A DNA stretch of 64,000 nt from Treponema bryantii NK4A124 (GCF_000421345.1 NZ_ATWV01000004.1:62001-126000), one strand, 5' to 3'; counted from the stretch's first letter, positions 26,414-35,932 are shown. Translations and numbers: made by a program. Notes: generated from the letters alone by a model not told the origin.

Positions 26414-26452
26414 GGTGGTTTCGATACGCACTTCGTGCTACTCAACCACCGC
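26414..26452. repeat. Family A palindromic repeat after pta
   Basis: Outer arms CGGTGGTT/AACCACCG, apical stem GCAC/GTGC with loop TTC. It may mark the end of the pta transcript. Confidence 0.9.
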
Positions 26453-26482
26453 AACTTTCTTCAATACAACTAAAGTTTTTAA

Positions 26483-26511
26483 TTGACACTTAAACCATCT
26501 TTACATATACT
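26483..26511 (+). promoter_or_regulatory. Consensus sigma-70 promoter of the 173-residue protein
   Basis: TTGACA (26483-26488), 17 bases, TATACT (26506-26511). This is one of the closest matches to the sigma-70 consensus in the window. The leader would be about 17 bases, with only a weak TTAGG. Confidence 0.78.
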
Positions 26512-26534
26512 AAAAATAATTAGGTATAGTAAAG

Positions 26535-27056
26535 ATGGCGCCTTCAGATGCTATAAAAGTGATACTGCCAGCTTTTGAGCAGTATTACACCATTAAAAAA
26601 GAAGAAATTACCCCTCCTTTCTGCGCTGAAGCAGAGTTTCGTTCCCACAACGAACAGTATTTTCTTGTCCGTTCTGCCCATATTGCAGACATAGACTCCA
26701 ATGAATTTGTTTATTTTGCAGATACATACGTCTTAGACACAGAAAAACTGGAAGAACTCGTAAAGGCTGCCTGGGAAGCAGGTCTTGCAAAGGTAAAACC
26801 CTATAACGGACACCGCAATTCAGACGTTTCTCTTTTAATTTTTACGAAATCGATTTCTCCAGAAACAGCAATCAAAATCAAAAAAACAAAGCTTTATAAA
26901 TCCTATAAATTCAGTCTACACGGCTGGAGCCATTTTAAGCTGGCAGTTTGTGACCTGGGCACTACCGGTAAAGACGGAGCCCCGGAAGTCTTCTCCAACC
27001 GCCAGGGCAAGGATTTTATTAAGCTGATTAAAAAGAATTTAAAAAATCCGTCGTGA
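26535..27056 (+). CDS. Unrecognised cytosolic protein, 173 residues
   Basis: No signal peptide or membrane segment. Mixed alpha/beta character (FVYFADTYVLDTEKLEELVK, SDVSLLIFTKSISPETAIKI) and a Lys-rich C-terminus (DFIKLIKKNLKNPS). I recognise no family. It stands alone between pta and cstA with its own strong promoter. Confidence 0.7.
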   Translation: MAPSDAIKVILPAFEQYYTIKKEEITPPFCAEAEFRSHNEQYFLVRSAHIADIDSNEFVYFADTYVLDTEKLEELVKAAWEAGLAKVKPYNGHRNSDVSLLIFTKSISPETAIKIKKTKLYKSYKFSLHGWSHFKLAVCDLGTTGKDGAPEVFSNRQGKDFIKLIKKNLKNPS

Positions 27057-27117
27057 CCCTCTCCCGACAAGATTTTTAAATAAAAACTTATTCGAATTTA
27101 CGAGGAGGTAAGTTCAA

Positions 27118-28824
27118 ATGACAGCATTATTAATTATTATTGCTGCAATCGTTTTGCTGCTCATCGGCTATATCTGCTATGGCTCATGGCTTGCAAAGCA
27201 GTGGGGTATTGACCCTTCAAGAAAAACACCGGCTAACGAAAAGACAGACGGTGTTGACTATGTTCCGGCAAAGCCTGCCGTTCTGATGGGACACCACTTC
27301 TCATCTATTGCAGGCGCAGGTCCAATTAACGGCCCAATTCAGGCAGCCGTTTTCGGATGGGTTCCAGTATTCCTTTGGTGTGTTGTCGGAGGTATTTTCT
27401 TCGGCGGTCTTCAGGACTTTGGTTCTCTTTTTGCCTCAATCCGCCACGACGGAAAATCTGTTGGTGAAATCATCAAAGATTCTATGGGAACAAAGGCAAA
27501 GAAGCTCTTTATCATCTTTGCCCTTCTCGTATTGATTCTTGTAATTGCTTCCTTTGTAAACGTTGTTGCAGGAACCTTCTTCTCTGCAGCAGGTTCATTC
27601 GGATTCGTTGGAAATCCTAATGGAAACCAGACAACAGCTATGATTTCTCTTCTCTTTATTGTACTTGCTATTGTTTACGGTATTCTTACAAATAAATGCG
27701 GTCTTAAAACACTCCCGGCTACAATCATCGGAATTGCAGGCATCGTGCTTATCACAATTCTTGGTTTGAAGTGTGGATTTGCTATGAGCCGCACAGCATG
27801 GATTGTTTTCATTGGTGTATATATTGCAGTTGCTTCTCTCGTACCGGTTTGGATTTTGCTGCAGCCACGTGATTACCTTTCTTCATTCCTTCTTTACGCT
27901 ATGATGGTCCTTGCCCTCATTGGTATTGTTGGATCTGCCTTCACAGGAAACGCAACCTTTACAATTCCTGCATTCACAGGCTGGAAGACAAACCTCGGAA
28001 CTATGTTCCCTGCCCTCTTCATCACAGTAGCTTGTGGCGCATGTTCAGGCTTTCACTCTTTGATTTCTACAGGTACTTCTTCTAAGCAGCTCGACAACGA
28101 AAAGAATGCTAAGGCTATCGGTTATGGTTCAATGCTTATTGAATCTGCTCTTGGTATTATTTCTTTGATTGCTGTTGGTATGGTATTTGACAAGTACAAG
28201 AACGGCGGCTTCGGTTCTCCATCTGCAGCATTTGGTGCAGGTATTGCTATTTTGTTCGGTAACGAAAACTCTGGCGTTTACAACACAATCTATGCTCTTC
28301 TTACTCTTGCAGTTTCTGTATTCGCTCTTACATCTCTTGATACAGGTACCCGCCTCAGCCGCTTTATGTTCTCTGAACTCTTCCTTAAGGATGGAGAGGC
28401 TACATGGAAAGATGCAACAGGCATCCGCAAGGTTCTTGCTAACCCACTCTTTGGTACAGCTACTATGGTAATCATTGGTTGTATTCTTGGTGGTCTTAAG
28501 CTTTCTGCAATCTGGGGACTCTTTGGTGCTGCTAACCAGCTCTTAGCCGGTATTGCCCTGATGGCTGTTGCTGCATGGCTTGGTCAGGCTGGAAAGAACA
28601 ACAAGATGTTCTTTATCCCTATGATTTTCATGCTTGCTGCTACATTGACTTCACTTGTTCTTACAATTGTAAAGAAGATTGGAGCTATGGCTGCAGGTGC
28701 ACAGGGTGCATTCTTCTGGGGCAACTGGTTCCAGCTGATTTTCGCTCTTGCTATGGCAGTACTCGCTGTAATCCTCGTTATCGAAGGTGTACAGACATTC
28801 GCTAAGCAGGCTAAACGCGCTTAA
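27118..28824 (+). CDS. cstA: CstA-family peptide/pyruvate transporter
   Basis: 568 residues, about 14 hydrophobic segments, shorter than the 700-residue enteric protein but typical of the compact CstA clade. Signature near the N-terminus: GHHFSSIAGAGPINGPIQAA and GGIFFGGLQDFGSLFASIR, and later GACSGFHSLISTGTSSKQL. Members take up peptides or pyruvate during carbon limitation. SD GGAGG six bases before the ATG. A terminator-like hairpin follows, inside the 3' end of the convergent phosphatase gene, whose stop overlaps by 14 bases. Confidence 0.92.
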   Translation: MTALLIIIAAIVLLLIGYICYGSWLAKQWGIDPSRKTPANEKTDGVDYVPAKPAVLMGHHFSSIAGAGPINGPIQAAVFGWVPVFLWCVVGGIFFGGLQDFGSLFASIRHDGKSVGEIIKDSMGTKAKKLFIIFALLVLILVIASFVNVVAGTFFSAAGSFGFVGNPNGNQTTAMISLLFIVLAIVYGILTNKCGLKTLPATIIGIAGIVLITILGLKCGFAMSRTAWIVFIGVYIAVASLVPVWILLQPRDYLSSFLLYAMMVLALIGIVGSAFTGNATFTIPAFTGWKTNLGTMFPALFITVACGACSGFHSLISTGTSSKQLDNEKNAKAIGYGSMLIESALGIISLIAVGMVFDKYKNGGFGSPSAAFGAGIAILFGNENSGVYNTIYALLTLAVSVFALTSLDTGTRLSRFMFSELFLKDGEATWKDATGIRKVLANPLFGTATMVIIGCILGGLKLSAIWGLFGAANQLLAGIALMAVAAWLGQAGKNNKMFFIPMIFMLAATLTSLVLTIVKKIGAMAAGAQGAFFWGNWFQLIFALAMAVLAVILVIEGVQTFAKQAKRA

Positions 28825-30913
28825 GAATAATTACAGACACGTCGTCTATGCGCGGCGTGTCTTTTATAAAGTTTTCAAGACCTTTCATTAATTTTTTTGC
28901 AATATCTTCAGCACTGTCATCTTTACACTTTTCAAGAATAGTCATAATCGCTTCAATTCCAAAATCAAGCTTTTCTCTGTTCTGCATTTCAGTTATACCG
29001 TCGGTATACAAGAAGAGGAAATCGCCGCTATTCATTGTAAAGGACATTTCTGAATAATCTACATTCATACCGCTTAAACCTACAGGACCGGTATATGGCA
29101 TATCTGCAGTAGGAAGCATTTCTTCTAATGTGTCTTCTTTTGCATTATAAAAGAGAGGATATGGATGGCCTGCATTTGACATAGTTACCGTACAGCTGCC
29201 ATCTTCATTTTCCTTCATGTTTAAAAGGAGACCGGTAAGATAATTATCAATTTCACCCTTTGCGTCTATAAAACGTTCATTAATAAGCTTAAGACACTCT
29301 GCTACACTTTGACCATTCTGCAACAACTCATTATAAGTCTGCTGAATGATATTTTCTGCAAGCATAGTTACAAGGCTTGCTGCAACACCGTGTCCAGAAG
29401 CATCAAAAAGAGAAATACCGTTTAATTGTTCTCCCTCGTGATAGAAATTATAAAGGTCACCGGAAACAAGCGAAAGCGGCTCATAACGTACCGCAAAGTC
29501 CCAATTTTTAAGCGGATGTTCAGGAGCATGAAAATACTTCTTTTGAACAATTGCAGCCATACGCATATCTTTAAGAGATTTTTCACGGTCATGCTCAAGG
29601 CGGCCGTTTACATCAGTAAGCTGCTTTGTCTGCCTTTTAATTTCATCTTCAAGACTATGATTAAGATATTCAAGACGGTTTGCAATTTTACTGTAATCAA
29701 TACAGAAGTAAATAAAGATTATGATGATTACACCTGTCCAGCCAAAAATCGAGATAAAAGGCAGTTTTATATTTCTGAAGGCACCCTTAATAATAACATC
29801 AATTCCCATTACAACAATGAGGAAGAAAACGGCACCTAAAATAAAACGAACCTTAGTCTGCTGTTTAGACTCAGTCTTTTTAATAGCTGCAATTGCATAA
29901 CCAATAGAAATAAAAAGACCCAGGCAGGAAAGCGGAATCAGCAGCAGAGTCTTTTTTACAAGCCAGAGGTAATCAGGCGCAAGAAGCACCAGTATTGTAC
30001 TTACAATAAATGAAAGATATTGAATGGCAGTTTCAAAAGTATTGAGTTTCTTTTCAATGAAGGAACAGATAAACATTGAAAAAGCAAAGGCCATACAGAA
30101 GAAACAGATACTCTTGGCAAACTTAACATAATAGAAGAAAGGAACACCACCATGAAAACCTGCCCATGGCAAATCTGTTATAAAGAAGACAGAAAAGAAT
30201 AAAGCTGTAAAGAAATTTAATAAACCAAAGCGTCTGTAACTTACTTCCTGCTTATAGATAAAATAAAGCATCAGGAAGAAGAGCCCGCACAAAAGCATTA
30301 CACCTTCAAAGAAGATATAAAAGCGGCTGCGCCAGAAGGTCATATTATCCGAGGTACGCCAGCCATCCTGTCGAAGGCCTACAAAAACTCCGTCTGTAAT
30401 TGTTGCATGGCCGAGACACTGAACCTTAATAAGAATTGTATTCTTTCCTTCCTGATTCAGATACAATTCCGGAAAATCAAAAAGATGGGCAACATAACCC
30501 GCTTCCTGATTTACAGGGTCGTCCGGACTATCTCCCATTACACCATAATCATCAATATATTTTCCATTTAGATAGAGAATATCTGCATAATGCAGATATG
30601 GAATAACCATTGAAAGGTCATCATTTTTTAATTCCGGAATCAGTTCAAACTCTGCCTTGAGCCATATGTATTTACCTTCAATGCCTACAAGGTCCATCAG
30701 GTTTTTATAACCCATATTATCAAGATGTTCAAACTGAAGGTTCTCAGCATCTTCCGGTTCACTTGCTGCATCTGTTAAAGCCCAGTAAAAATCATCATCA
30801 AGATATATTCGTGGAACTGATTCGTCTTGACCACAGGAAGAAAATAAAAAGAGAGAAAAAATAAAAATAAAGACAAAAACAAGCCGTGAAGCGAAAAATG
30901 CGCACTTTTTCAT
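28811..30913 (-). CDS. 7TM sensor with a SpoIIE/PP2C-type phosphatase domain
   Basis: 700 residues. N-terminal signal with a Cys (LFLFSSCGQDE), an extracellular jelly-roll-like domain (to about 185) of the 7TMR-DISM type, seven membrane segments (about 190-405), a coiled coil (YLNHSLEDEIKRQTKQLTD) and a SpoIIE domain with SGDLYNFYHE and LFDASGHGVAASLVTML metal-site Asp motifs. Such proteins dephosphorylate anti-sigma-antagonist proteins in partner switching. No STAS protein or sigma factor is adjacent, but a stand-alone ATPase-domain gene lies 1.4 kb away. Confidence 0.88.
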   Translation of the reverse strand: MKKCAFFASRLVFVFIFIFSLFLFSSCGQDESVPRIYLDDDFYWALTDAASEPEDAENLQFEHLDNMGYKNLMDLVGIEGKYIWLKAEFELIPELKNDDLSMVIPYLHYADILYLNGKYIDDYGVMGDSPDDPVNQEAGYVAHLFDFPELYLNQEGKNTILIKVQCLGHATITDGVFVGLRQDGWRTSDNMTFWRSRFYIFFEGVMLLCGLFFLMLYFIYKQEVSYRRFGLLNFFTALFFSVFFITDLPWAGFHGGVPFFYYVKFAKSICFFCMAFAFSMFICSFIEKKLNTFETAIQYLSFIVSTILVLLAPDYLWLVKKTLLLIPLSCLGLFISIGYAIAAIKKTESKQQTKVRFILGAVFFLIVVMGIDVIIKGAFRNIKLPFISIFGWTGVIIIIFIYFCIDYSKIANRLEYLNHSLEDEIKRQTKQLTDVNGRLEHDREKSLKDMRMAAIVQKKYFHAPEHPLKNWDFAVRYEPLSLVSGDLYNFYHEGEQLNGISLFDASGHGVAASLVTMLAENIIQQTYNELLQNGQSVAECLKLINERFIDAKGEIDNYLTGLLLNMKENEDGSCTVTMSNAGHPYPLFYNAKEDTLEEMLPTADMPYTGPVGLSGMNVDYSEMSFTMNSGDFLFLYTDGITEMQNREKLDFGIEAIMTILEKCKDDSAEDIAKKLMKGLENFIKDTPRIDDVSVIILKRV
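28836..28865 (+). terminator. Putative terminator of cstA
   Basis: GACACG/CGTGTC stem (28836-28841 and 28856-28861) followed by TTTT. It sits within the coding end of the convergent phosphatase gene, so both constraints apply. Confidence 0.5.
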
Positions 30914-31001
30914 ATTACAATTTACCGTAGATATATTGTAACAGAGGAAATAAAGATTTTCAAATTAATTTAAAACATTACAAATCAAGCAAATATAAGG
31001 C

Positions 31002-32126
31002 TTATGCAAATGTTTCAGCCACTTTTTTCAGTTCTTCTATAATGCTGATTTTCTGAGGACAGTGCCCTTCGCAGTTGCCGCAGCCGACACAGTCAGCCGG
31101 GTTACCGGTCTTTTTAAGCTCCTCGTTAAAGTGCCATTTGTAAGAAGCAACGCCATATCGCTTTGCTTCATTTGCAAGTTCAAACATTCTAGGAATGTTG
31201 ATATTCTGAGGGCATCCACCATTTGTTTCATCCACACAATAACGGCAGCCTGTACAAGGAACTGCAATAGTAGATTTAATAAGGTCCGTAGCCTTTTGAA
31301 CACAAGCCTGCTCTTCTGCATTAAGAGGGACAAAATCCTTCATGTAGCTCATGTTATCTTCAAGCTGTTCCATATTACTCATACCACTGAGAACAACAAG
31401 AATATTATCCAGGCTTGCACAGTAGCGCACCGCCCAGCTTGCAACGCTTGCCTTAGGATTATAATCAGTAAAGATTTTCTTTGCGTCCGGCATGATATTT
31501 GCAAGACTTCCACCCTTAATAGGCTCCATAATAGAAACCGGAATTCCATAGCGTTTACAGATTTCATAGCACTTGCGGCTCTGAACACCTTCGCTTTCCC
31601 AGTCAATATAGTTAATCTGCAGCTGAACCAATTCAACTTCCGGATGCTTACTCAAAATCATTTCAAGAACCTCAGCACTGTCGTGGAAGCTGAAGCCCGG
31701 ATGTTTGATTTTTCCTTCAGCCTTCATTTTCTGCATCCATTCAAAGCCACCAAGCTTTTCTGCAGTTTCGTAAACATCTTTATTAAGGGCATGCAGGAAG
31801 TAATAATCAAAATATTCTACGCCACATTTTTTTAGCTGCTCATCAAAAGTTTTCTGAAGGTCTGCTGGATCTGTTTTTCCCCAAAGAGGCATTTTTGTAG
31901 TAACCTGGAACTTTTCGCGGGGATAACGCTTTGCAACAAGCTCGCCGAAAACGCGCTCAGAAAATCCTCCGTGATAAACCCAGGCTGTATCAAAATATGT
32001 AAAGCCCTGAGCCATATAGGCATCAATCATTTGGCGGGTCTTTTCAAGGTCAATATTACCCCAGGTTTTATCTTCCGAATAAGGAAGTCTCATAAGTCCA
32101 AATCCAAGTTTCTTAATGCTTTCCAT
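31002..32126 (-). CDS. Aldo/keto reductase with a C-terminal ferredoxin-like domain
   Basis: 374 residues. The N-terminal TIM barrel has the AKR marks GFGLMRLP, FDTAWVYHGGFSE (Asp/Tyr) and HALNKDVYE; the C-terminus has CTGCRYC and CVGCGNCEGHC for [4Fe-4S] clusters. Proteins of this layout reduce carbonyls with NADPH or pass electrons to the clusters; the substrate is not known. ATG at 32126 is preferred to one at 32138, because GGAGGT lies between them and is four bases from the second ATG. Confidence 0.88.
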   Translation of the reverse strand: MESIKKLGFGLMRLPYSEDKTWGNIDLEKTRQMIDAYMAQGFTYFDTAWVYHGGFSERVFGELVAKRYPREKFQVTTKMPLWGKTDPADLQKTFDEQLKKCGVEYFDYYFLHALNKDVYETAEKLGGFEWMQKMKAEGKIKHPGFSFHDSAEVLEMILSKHPEVELVQLQINYIDWESEGVQSRKCYEICKRYGIPVSIMEPIKGGSLANIMPDAKKIFTDYNPKASVASWAVRYCASLDNILVVLSGMSNMEQLEDNMSYMKDFVPLNAEEQACVQKATDLIKSTIAVPCTGCRYCVDETNGGCPQNINIPRMFELANEAKRYGVASYKWHFNEELKKTGNPADCVGCGNCEGHCPQKISIIEELKKVAETFA

Positions 32127-32241
32127 TTTTACCTCCATTTTTATTATATATTATAAAACTTCAGAAGTGTTGTAAAAAAAGCGACTTAAATTGTAAAAAA
32201 AATTTAGGTAAAATTCCCCATAAACAGGCAGCAACATTTTG

Positions 32242-32269
32242 TTGATTTTTTTGAAATCAGGGTTATAAT
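32242..32269 (+). promoter_or_regulatory. Promoter of the stand-alone ATPase-domain gene
   Basis: TTGATT (32242-32247), 16 bases, TATAAT (32264-32269). Start near 32276, leaving a leader of about ten bases with no SD before the ATG at 32286. Confidence 0.6.
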
Positions 32270-32285
32270 AAAGACAGTTAAAGTT

Positions 32286-32954
32286 ATGAAAGTTAACGAT
32301 AAAGTTATAAGTGAAGCAGATATCGAAAACATAAAGATTGCCGTACAATCAAGGCAACCAGTTGATTTCTTCTGCTATACACTTACTCCTGAACAGAAGG
32401 AACGTTTTCTCAAGATTCTCAAAGTTTTCCTGGAAGAATGCGATCAGGATTATCTCTTTAACTATCTTTCATACTGTCTTTTCGAACTTCTTGATAACGC
32501 AAGCAAAGCAAATGCGAAGAGAATCTATTTCAAAGAGCACAACCTTAACATAGACAACGAACAGGATTATAAAAACGGGATGAAGGCTTTTAAGGAAAAC
32601 CTTGATGAAAACACCCTTCATTACGAAGCAGAACTCGAAGCCGTACATCTCGAAGTACATCTTCTTCTTTCTGCAGATGATATAATCTCCATAACAGTTT
32701 CAAATAACACTAAGATTACTGATAATGAATTAAAGCGAATTAAAGAAAAAATAGAAAAAACCAAGGTTTACACAACCATGGCCGATGCAATGAACGACAT
32801 TGACCAGACAGAAGGTTCCGGCCTTGGTATTATTACAGTTTTAATTATGCTTAAAAAGATGGGACTTGCTTCAGACAATCTCAAATTTACTACAACAGAT
32901 AACGAAACAATCGCTACAATTGTAATTCCTAAAGACACTTTTGAAGAAATCTAA
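32286..32954 (+). CDS. Stand-alone histidine-kinase-like ATPase domain protein
   Basis: 222 residues. The N-box is LFELLDNASKANAKRIYF and the glycine-rich ATP lid is EGSGLGIITVLIMLKKMG; no H-box or membrane part is present. A 45-residue helical insertion (NLNIDNEQDYKNGMKAFKEN) separates the two. Such proteins serve as anti-sigma kinases or other ATP-dependent switches. The nearby SpoIIE-type phosphatase is a candidate partner. It would be translated from a very short leader. Confidence 0.78.
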   Translation: MKVNDKVISEADIENIKIAVQSRQPVDFFCYTLTPEQKERFLKILKVFLEECDQDYLFNYLSYCLFELLDNASKANAKRIYFKEHNLNIDNEQDYKNGMKAFKENLDENTLHYEAELEAVHLEVHLLLSADDIISITVSNNTKITDNELKRIKEKIEKTKVYTTMADAMNDIDQTEGSGLGIITVLIMLKKMGLASDNLKFTTTDNETIATIVIPKDTFEEI

Positions 32955-32961
32955 ACACACA

Positions 32962-33023
32962 TGTCATGCTGAACTCGTTTCAGCATCTTCCACATGAGAT
33001 CCCGAAACAAGTTCGGGATGACA
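32962..33023. repeat. Family B inverted-repeat pair
   Basis: 32962-32988 (stem GCTGAA/TTCAGC) and 32997-33023 (stem CCCGAA/TTCGGG), arranged back to back between two convergent genes. They could serve as a two-sided transcript end. Confidence 0.88.
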
Positions 33024-33025
33024 TT

Positions 33026-33427
33026 TTATTTCATCAAATCAGCTAAAGTAACACTATCCAGATAATTTTCAACTAAATCATCAAGCTTAGTCCACAAAGG
33101 CAGGGTTCTGCATACAGCCTTTCGCGGACATTCAGGTGCATCTTTTTCAAGACAGGCAACTGGCGACAAAGTACCTTCTGTAAGACGCAGGATATCACCT
33201 ACCCTGTATTCTTCCGGTTTTTTATTAAGTTTGTATCCGCCGCCTTTACCATGCACCGCTTCTACAAAACCATTTTTTGAAAGCAGAGTCATAATAGCTT
33301 CTATATATTTTTGAGAAATCGCCTGACGTTCTGCGATTTCTTTTAGAGGAGTTCTATCCTGTGTATGCTGTTCAGCAAGATCAATCATAACACGAAGAGC
33401 ATAGCGGCCTTTTGTTGAAACTATCAT
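33026..33427 (-). CDS. Rrf2-family (IscR/CymR-like) transcriptional regulator
   Basis: 133 residues. N-terminal MIVSTKGRYALRVMIDLAEQ and helix PLKEIAERQAISQKYIEAIM, wing VEAVHGKGGGYKL, then three Cys in CLEKDAPECPRKAVC, the spacing seen in Fe-S-binding Rrf2 members. Probably senses an Fe-S cluster or redox state. SD AAGGAAGG precedes the ATG, and TATAAT with a TG extension (33452-33457 on the minus strand) gives a short leader. Targets are unknown. Confidence 0.88.
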   Translation of the reverse strand: MIVSTKGRYALRVMIDLAEQHTQDRTPLKEIAERQAISQKYIEAIMTLLSKNGFVEAVHGKGGGYKLNKKPEEYRVGDILRLTEGTLSPVACLEKDAPECPRKAVCRTLPLWTKLDDLVENYLDSVTLADLMK

Positions 33428-33478
33428 TTATCTACCTTCCTTGTATATAAGTAGATTATAACAGATTATTTAGAGAAT

Positions 33479-34165
33479 TCAAGCCATACGGTAGAGCATA
33501 CTTGGACGTCCGCCGGTTTCGTAATTGATTTCTGCCTTTACCTGTTTAGTTTCAAGCAGATAACTCATGTAATGACGCACAGTTACACTTGAAAGCCCCA
33601 CCTCTTCCGAAATCTGGTCTCCGGTAACCCAGCCGCCTTTATTTTTCATAAAATCAATAAGAAGATTTAATGTTTTTTCCTGAATACCCTTTGGCAGTTC
33701 CTTATCCACAATGCGGGCAGATCCCTGGTTAGATATAAGGCTGTCTACATAGCTCTGATCAATTGTCTGGTTTGCGGCTCTGAAAGCTTCTTCATTTGCC
33801 ATAAACTTTTCTAAGGCCACCTGAAAACGCTCGTAGGCAAAAGGTTTAATCAAAAAATCAATTACACCAAGGTGCATTGTTTCTTCAAGTGTTGCCGGAT
33901 CATTTGCGGCAGTTACCATAATCACTTCGCAGTGCAGCTTATTTTCCCGGATTTTTTTGAGGGTCTCTACACCATTGAGATATGGCATAAATACATCCAT
34001 AATCACAAGATTAATGCCTTCCCCTTCCGGTCCGGTTAAAAAGTCCAGCGCCTCCTGACCGTTACGGCAGGTTTTTACAACACAGAAATCCTTGTTCTTA
34101 CAGACATACTGTTCATTTATCATAGCGACCATAGGGTCGTCTTCAACAATCAGAACCTTATACAT
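33479..34165 (-). CDS. CitB/DcuR-type response regulator
   Basis: 228 residues. Receiver domain with phospho-Asp in INLVIMDVFMPYLNGVETL and Lys in LIKPFAYERF, followed by a DNA-binding region (WVTGDQISEEVGLSSVTVRH). In this family the partner kinase is CitA/DcuS-like, which senses citrate or C4-dicarboxylates. The start overlaps the end of the kinase gene by eight bases. The transporter or enzyme genes normally controlled are not in the window. Confidence 0.88.
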   Translation of the reverse strand: MYKVLIVEDDPMVAMINEQYVCKNKDFCVVKTCRNGQEALDFLTGPEGEGINLVIMDVFMPYLNGVETLKKIRENKLHCEVIMVTAANDPATLEETMHLGVIDFLIKPFAYERFQVALEKFMANEEAFRAANQTIDQSYVDSLISNQGSARIVDKELPKGIQEKTLNLLIDFMKNKGGWVTGDQISEEVGLSSVTVRHYMSYLLETKQVKAEINYETGGRPSMLYRMA

Positions 34166-35783
34166 AACTACCCTTTAATAATACCATAAAAGAGCTGCCT
34201 ATGTCTTTCTCTGATTCAAAAGAGATTGTACCGCCAAGACTTTCCACAAGCTGCTTTGTGTGATACATACCTACACCGCGTCCGCTGCCCTTTGTAGAAA
34301 AGCCTTTTTCAAAAATCCTGTCGCCGATTTCTGCAGGAATACCGCAGCCGGTATCGCGGACAGTAATTAAAAGCTCGCCAGGCTTTGTAAAAACACCAAA
34401 CTCAAGCTCTCGCGGCCGGTCGTTGTTCAGGTTCATGTTCATTGCGTCCAGAGCATTGTCAATTAAGTTTCCGGCAATTGTTACAAGGGCTTCGGAAGGC
34501 ACTGCAACTTCCGAAGACTTAAAGCGGATTCCATCTTTTAGAATAAACTTTACATTACATTCAGAAGCCCTGGCAATTTTACCAATTAAGAGGGCAGCAA
34601 AAGAGGCATTGTCTACGGCGTGCATAACCGTGCTAAGAGTTTCTCTCTGAATAATGGAAATATTTTCGATATATGAAACAGCCTTATCATATTCGCCAAT
34701 CTGAATAAGGCCGAGAATTACATGAAGCTTGTTTGTAAAGTCGTGATTATTAGCCCTCATGGAATCTACCAGATACTTTGTACCGGCAAGCTCTTCCATA
34801 AGCTTTGTGTATTCGGTACGGTCATGTAAAAGGGCAACCGCGCCGCTTATAATTCCGTCTTCCTTTACAGGGATGCAGTCTATTAAAAGGGCTGTACCGT
34901 TTTCTGTTTCGGTCTGAATACCAAAATCGGCGGTACCGCTGGAAATAACCTGAGAAAGGTATTTTTCGGCAAAAACAGCCTGCTTTATCAGGCTTACTTT
35001 TTCATCACAGTGTTCAGTTGAATCTGTTTCATCGCAGCCCAGCATTTTTTTGGCAGCCTTATTTGAAAACTCTATATTATTGTCGCTGTCTACGGCAATT
35101 ATTCCGTCGTATGTAGATTCAAGTATGTTTTCACGAATGCGGTACATTGAAGTAAAGGTGTCTGGTTCATAACCGAGAAGGCGCCTCTTTAATTTTCTGG
35201 AAAAAGCGCGGCATATTGCAATTTCTATGATTATTGCAGCCAGAGTTACAATCACAAATAAAAGAACAATTTTATAAGTAAAGGAACGGATAGATGTTTT
35301 AAGCATGATTGTCATTATAAAACCTATGTAGTTCCCATTTTCATCATAAACCGCAGAATAAGAACGGCGTTGTGGACCGGAAGGACCAATATCACTTTCT
35401 GTATAAAAACCCTTTTTGTGACTCGTAAAATCAGGATGAGTTCCGTCATATTCCTTACCAATAAGGTTATGATTTGTATGATAGATTCTTATATTCTGAG
35501 TATCGACTATTGAAATAACGTCTACATCCGCCAGCTCCGCTGCAATCCCGTCCATAGTAATACACAAGTCGCGGCGGGGCGCCTCCTTCATAAATCCATA
35601 AATTCGCGTAATAAGGCCGGCAGTTTCCTGCAGATTCTGGTCAAAGGCTTTATCGCTTGCATTTACATTTACAACCGCGCCGCCAATGCTCATAAAAATA
35701 GTGGTCACAATAATCAGAATCAGCTGTATGCGCTGAATCTCATGACGAATATCAGTAAGACTGTTTTTTCTCTGGTTCTTCAT
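34158..35783 (-). CDS. CitA/DcuS-type sensor kinase
   Basis: 541 residues from the ATG at 35783; the frame runs to 35846 but the extra 21 residues are promoter-like DNA. Two membrane segments (about 15-38 and 165-190) enclose a PAS/Cache-like sensor; a PAS domain (EFSNKAAKKMLGCD) follows; the histidine motif NNHDFTNKLHVILGLIQIG is the SpoOB-like type of CitA/DcuS; the ATPase domain has NLIDNALDAMN, DTGCGIP and GRGVGMYH. It should respond to a small carboxylate outside the cell. TATAAT ends six bases before the ATG, so the message may lack a leader. Confidence 0.9.
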   Translation of the reverse strand: MKNQRKNSLTDIRHEIQRIQLILIIVTTIFMSIGGAVVNVNASDKAFDQNLQETAGLITRIYGFMKEAPRRDLCITMDGIAAELADVDVISIVDTQNIRIYHTNHNLIGKEYDGTHPDFTSHKKGFYTESDIGPSGPQRRSYSAVYDENGNYIGFIMTIMLKTSIRSFTYKIVLLFVIVTLAAIIIEIAICRAFSRKLKRRLLGYEPDTFTSMYRIRENILESTYDGIIAVDSDNNIEFSNKAAKKMLGCDETDSTEHCDEKVSLIKQAVFAEKYLSQVISSGTADFGIQTETENGTALLIDCIPVKEDGIISGAVALLHDRTEYTKLMEELAGTKYLVDSMRANNHDFTNKLHVILGLIQIGEYDKAVSYIENISIIQRETLSTVMHAVDNASFAALLIGKIARASECNVKFILKDGIRFKSSEVAVPSEALVTIAGNLIDNALDAMNMNLNNDRPRELEFGVFTKPGELLITVRDTGCGIPAEIGDRIFEKGFSTKGSGRGVGMYHTKQLVESLGGTISFESEKDIGSSFMVLLKGSYV

Positions 35784-35834
35784 TCTATGATTATAATAGC
35801 AAAAAAAACGGATTTTTAAAGACTTTTGTAAGTT

Positions 35835-35880
35835 AAAAAAAAACAAGGTTCCCAGACAGTAACACTAGAAGGGAACCTTG
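35835..35880 (-). terminator. Intrinsic terminator of the small RNA
   Basis: Minus strand: CAAGGTTCCC, a 17-base loop, GGGAACCTTG, then nine Ts (35843-35835). A perfect ten-base stem. Confidence 0.88.
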
Positions 35881-35932
35881 CCGTCCAGCGTTGCTGGACA
35901 TCGGAGAGAGTTTATCAGCTTATTTACAAGCT
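35835..35932 (-). ncRNA. Small RNA of about 98 nt with its own promoter and terminator
   Basis: On the minus strand a consensus promoter (TTGACA, 17 bases, TATATT) starts near 35932 and a strong intrinsic terminator ends in nine Ts at 35835. Between them are AGCUU/AAGCU (35917-35932), a C/U-rich single-stranded part (CUCUCUCC), GUCCAGC/GCUGGAC (35883-35899) and the terminator. No reading frame longer than a few codons. It could instead be an attenuated leader of the CitA-type kinase downstream, but that gene has its own -10. UCUCUCC would pair with GGAGAGA-type ribosome binding sites. Confidence 0.6.

Noticed and set aside
31062-31835. Plus-strand frame of 257 codons opposite the aldo/keto reductase gene
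   Set aside because: Antisense to conserved catalytic and Fe-S motifs; amino-acid make-up is unlike a real protein.
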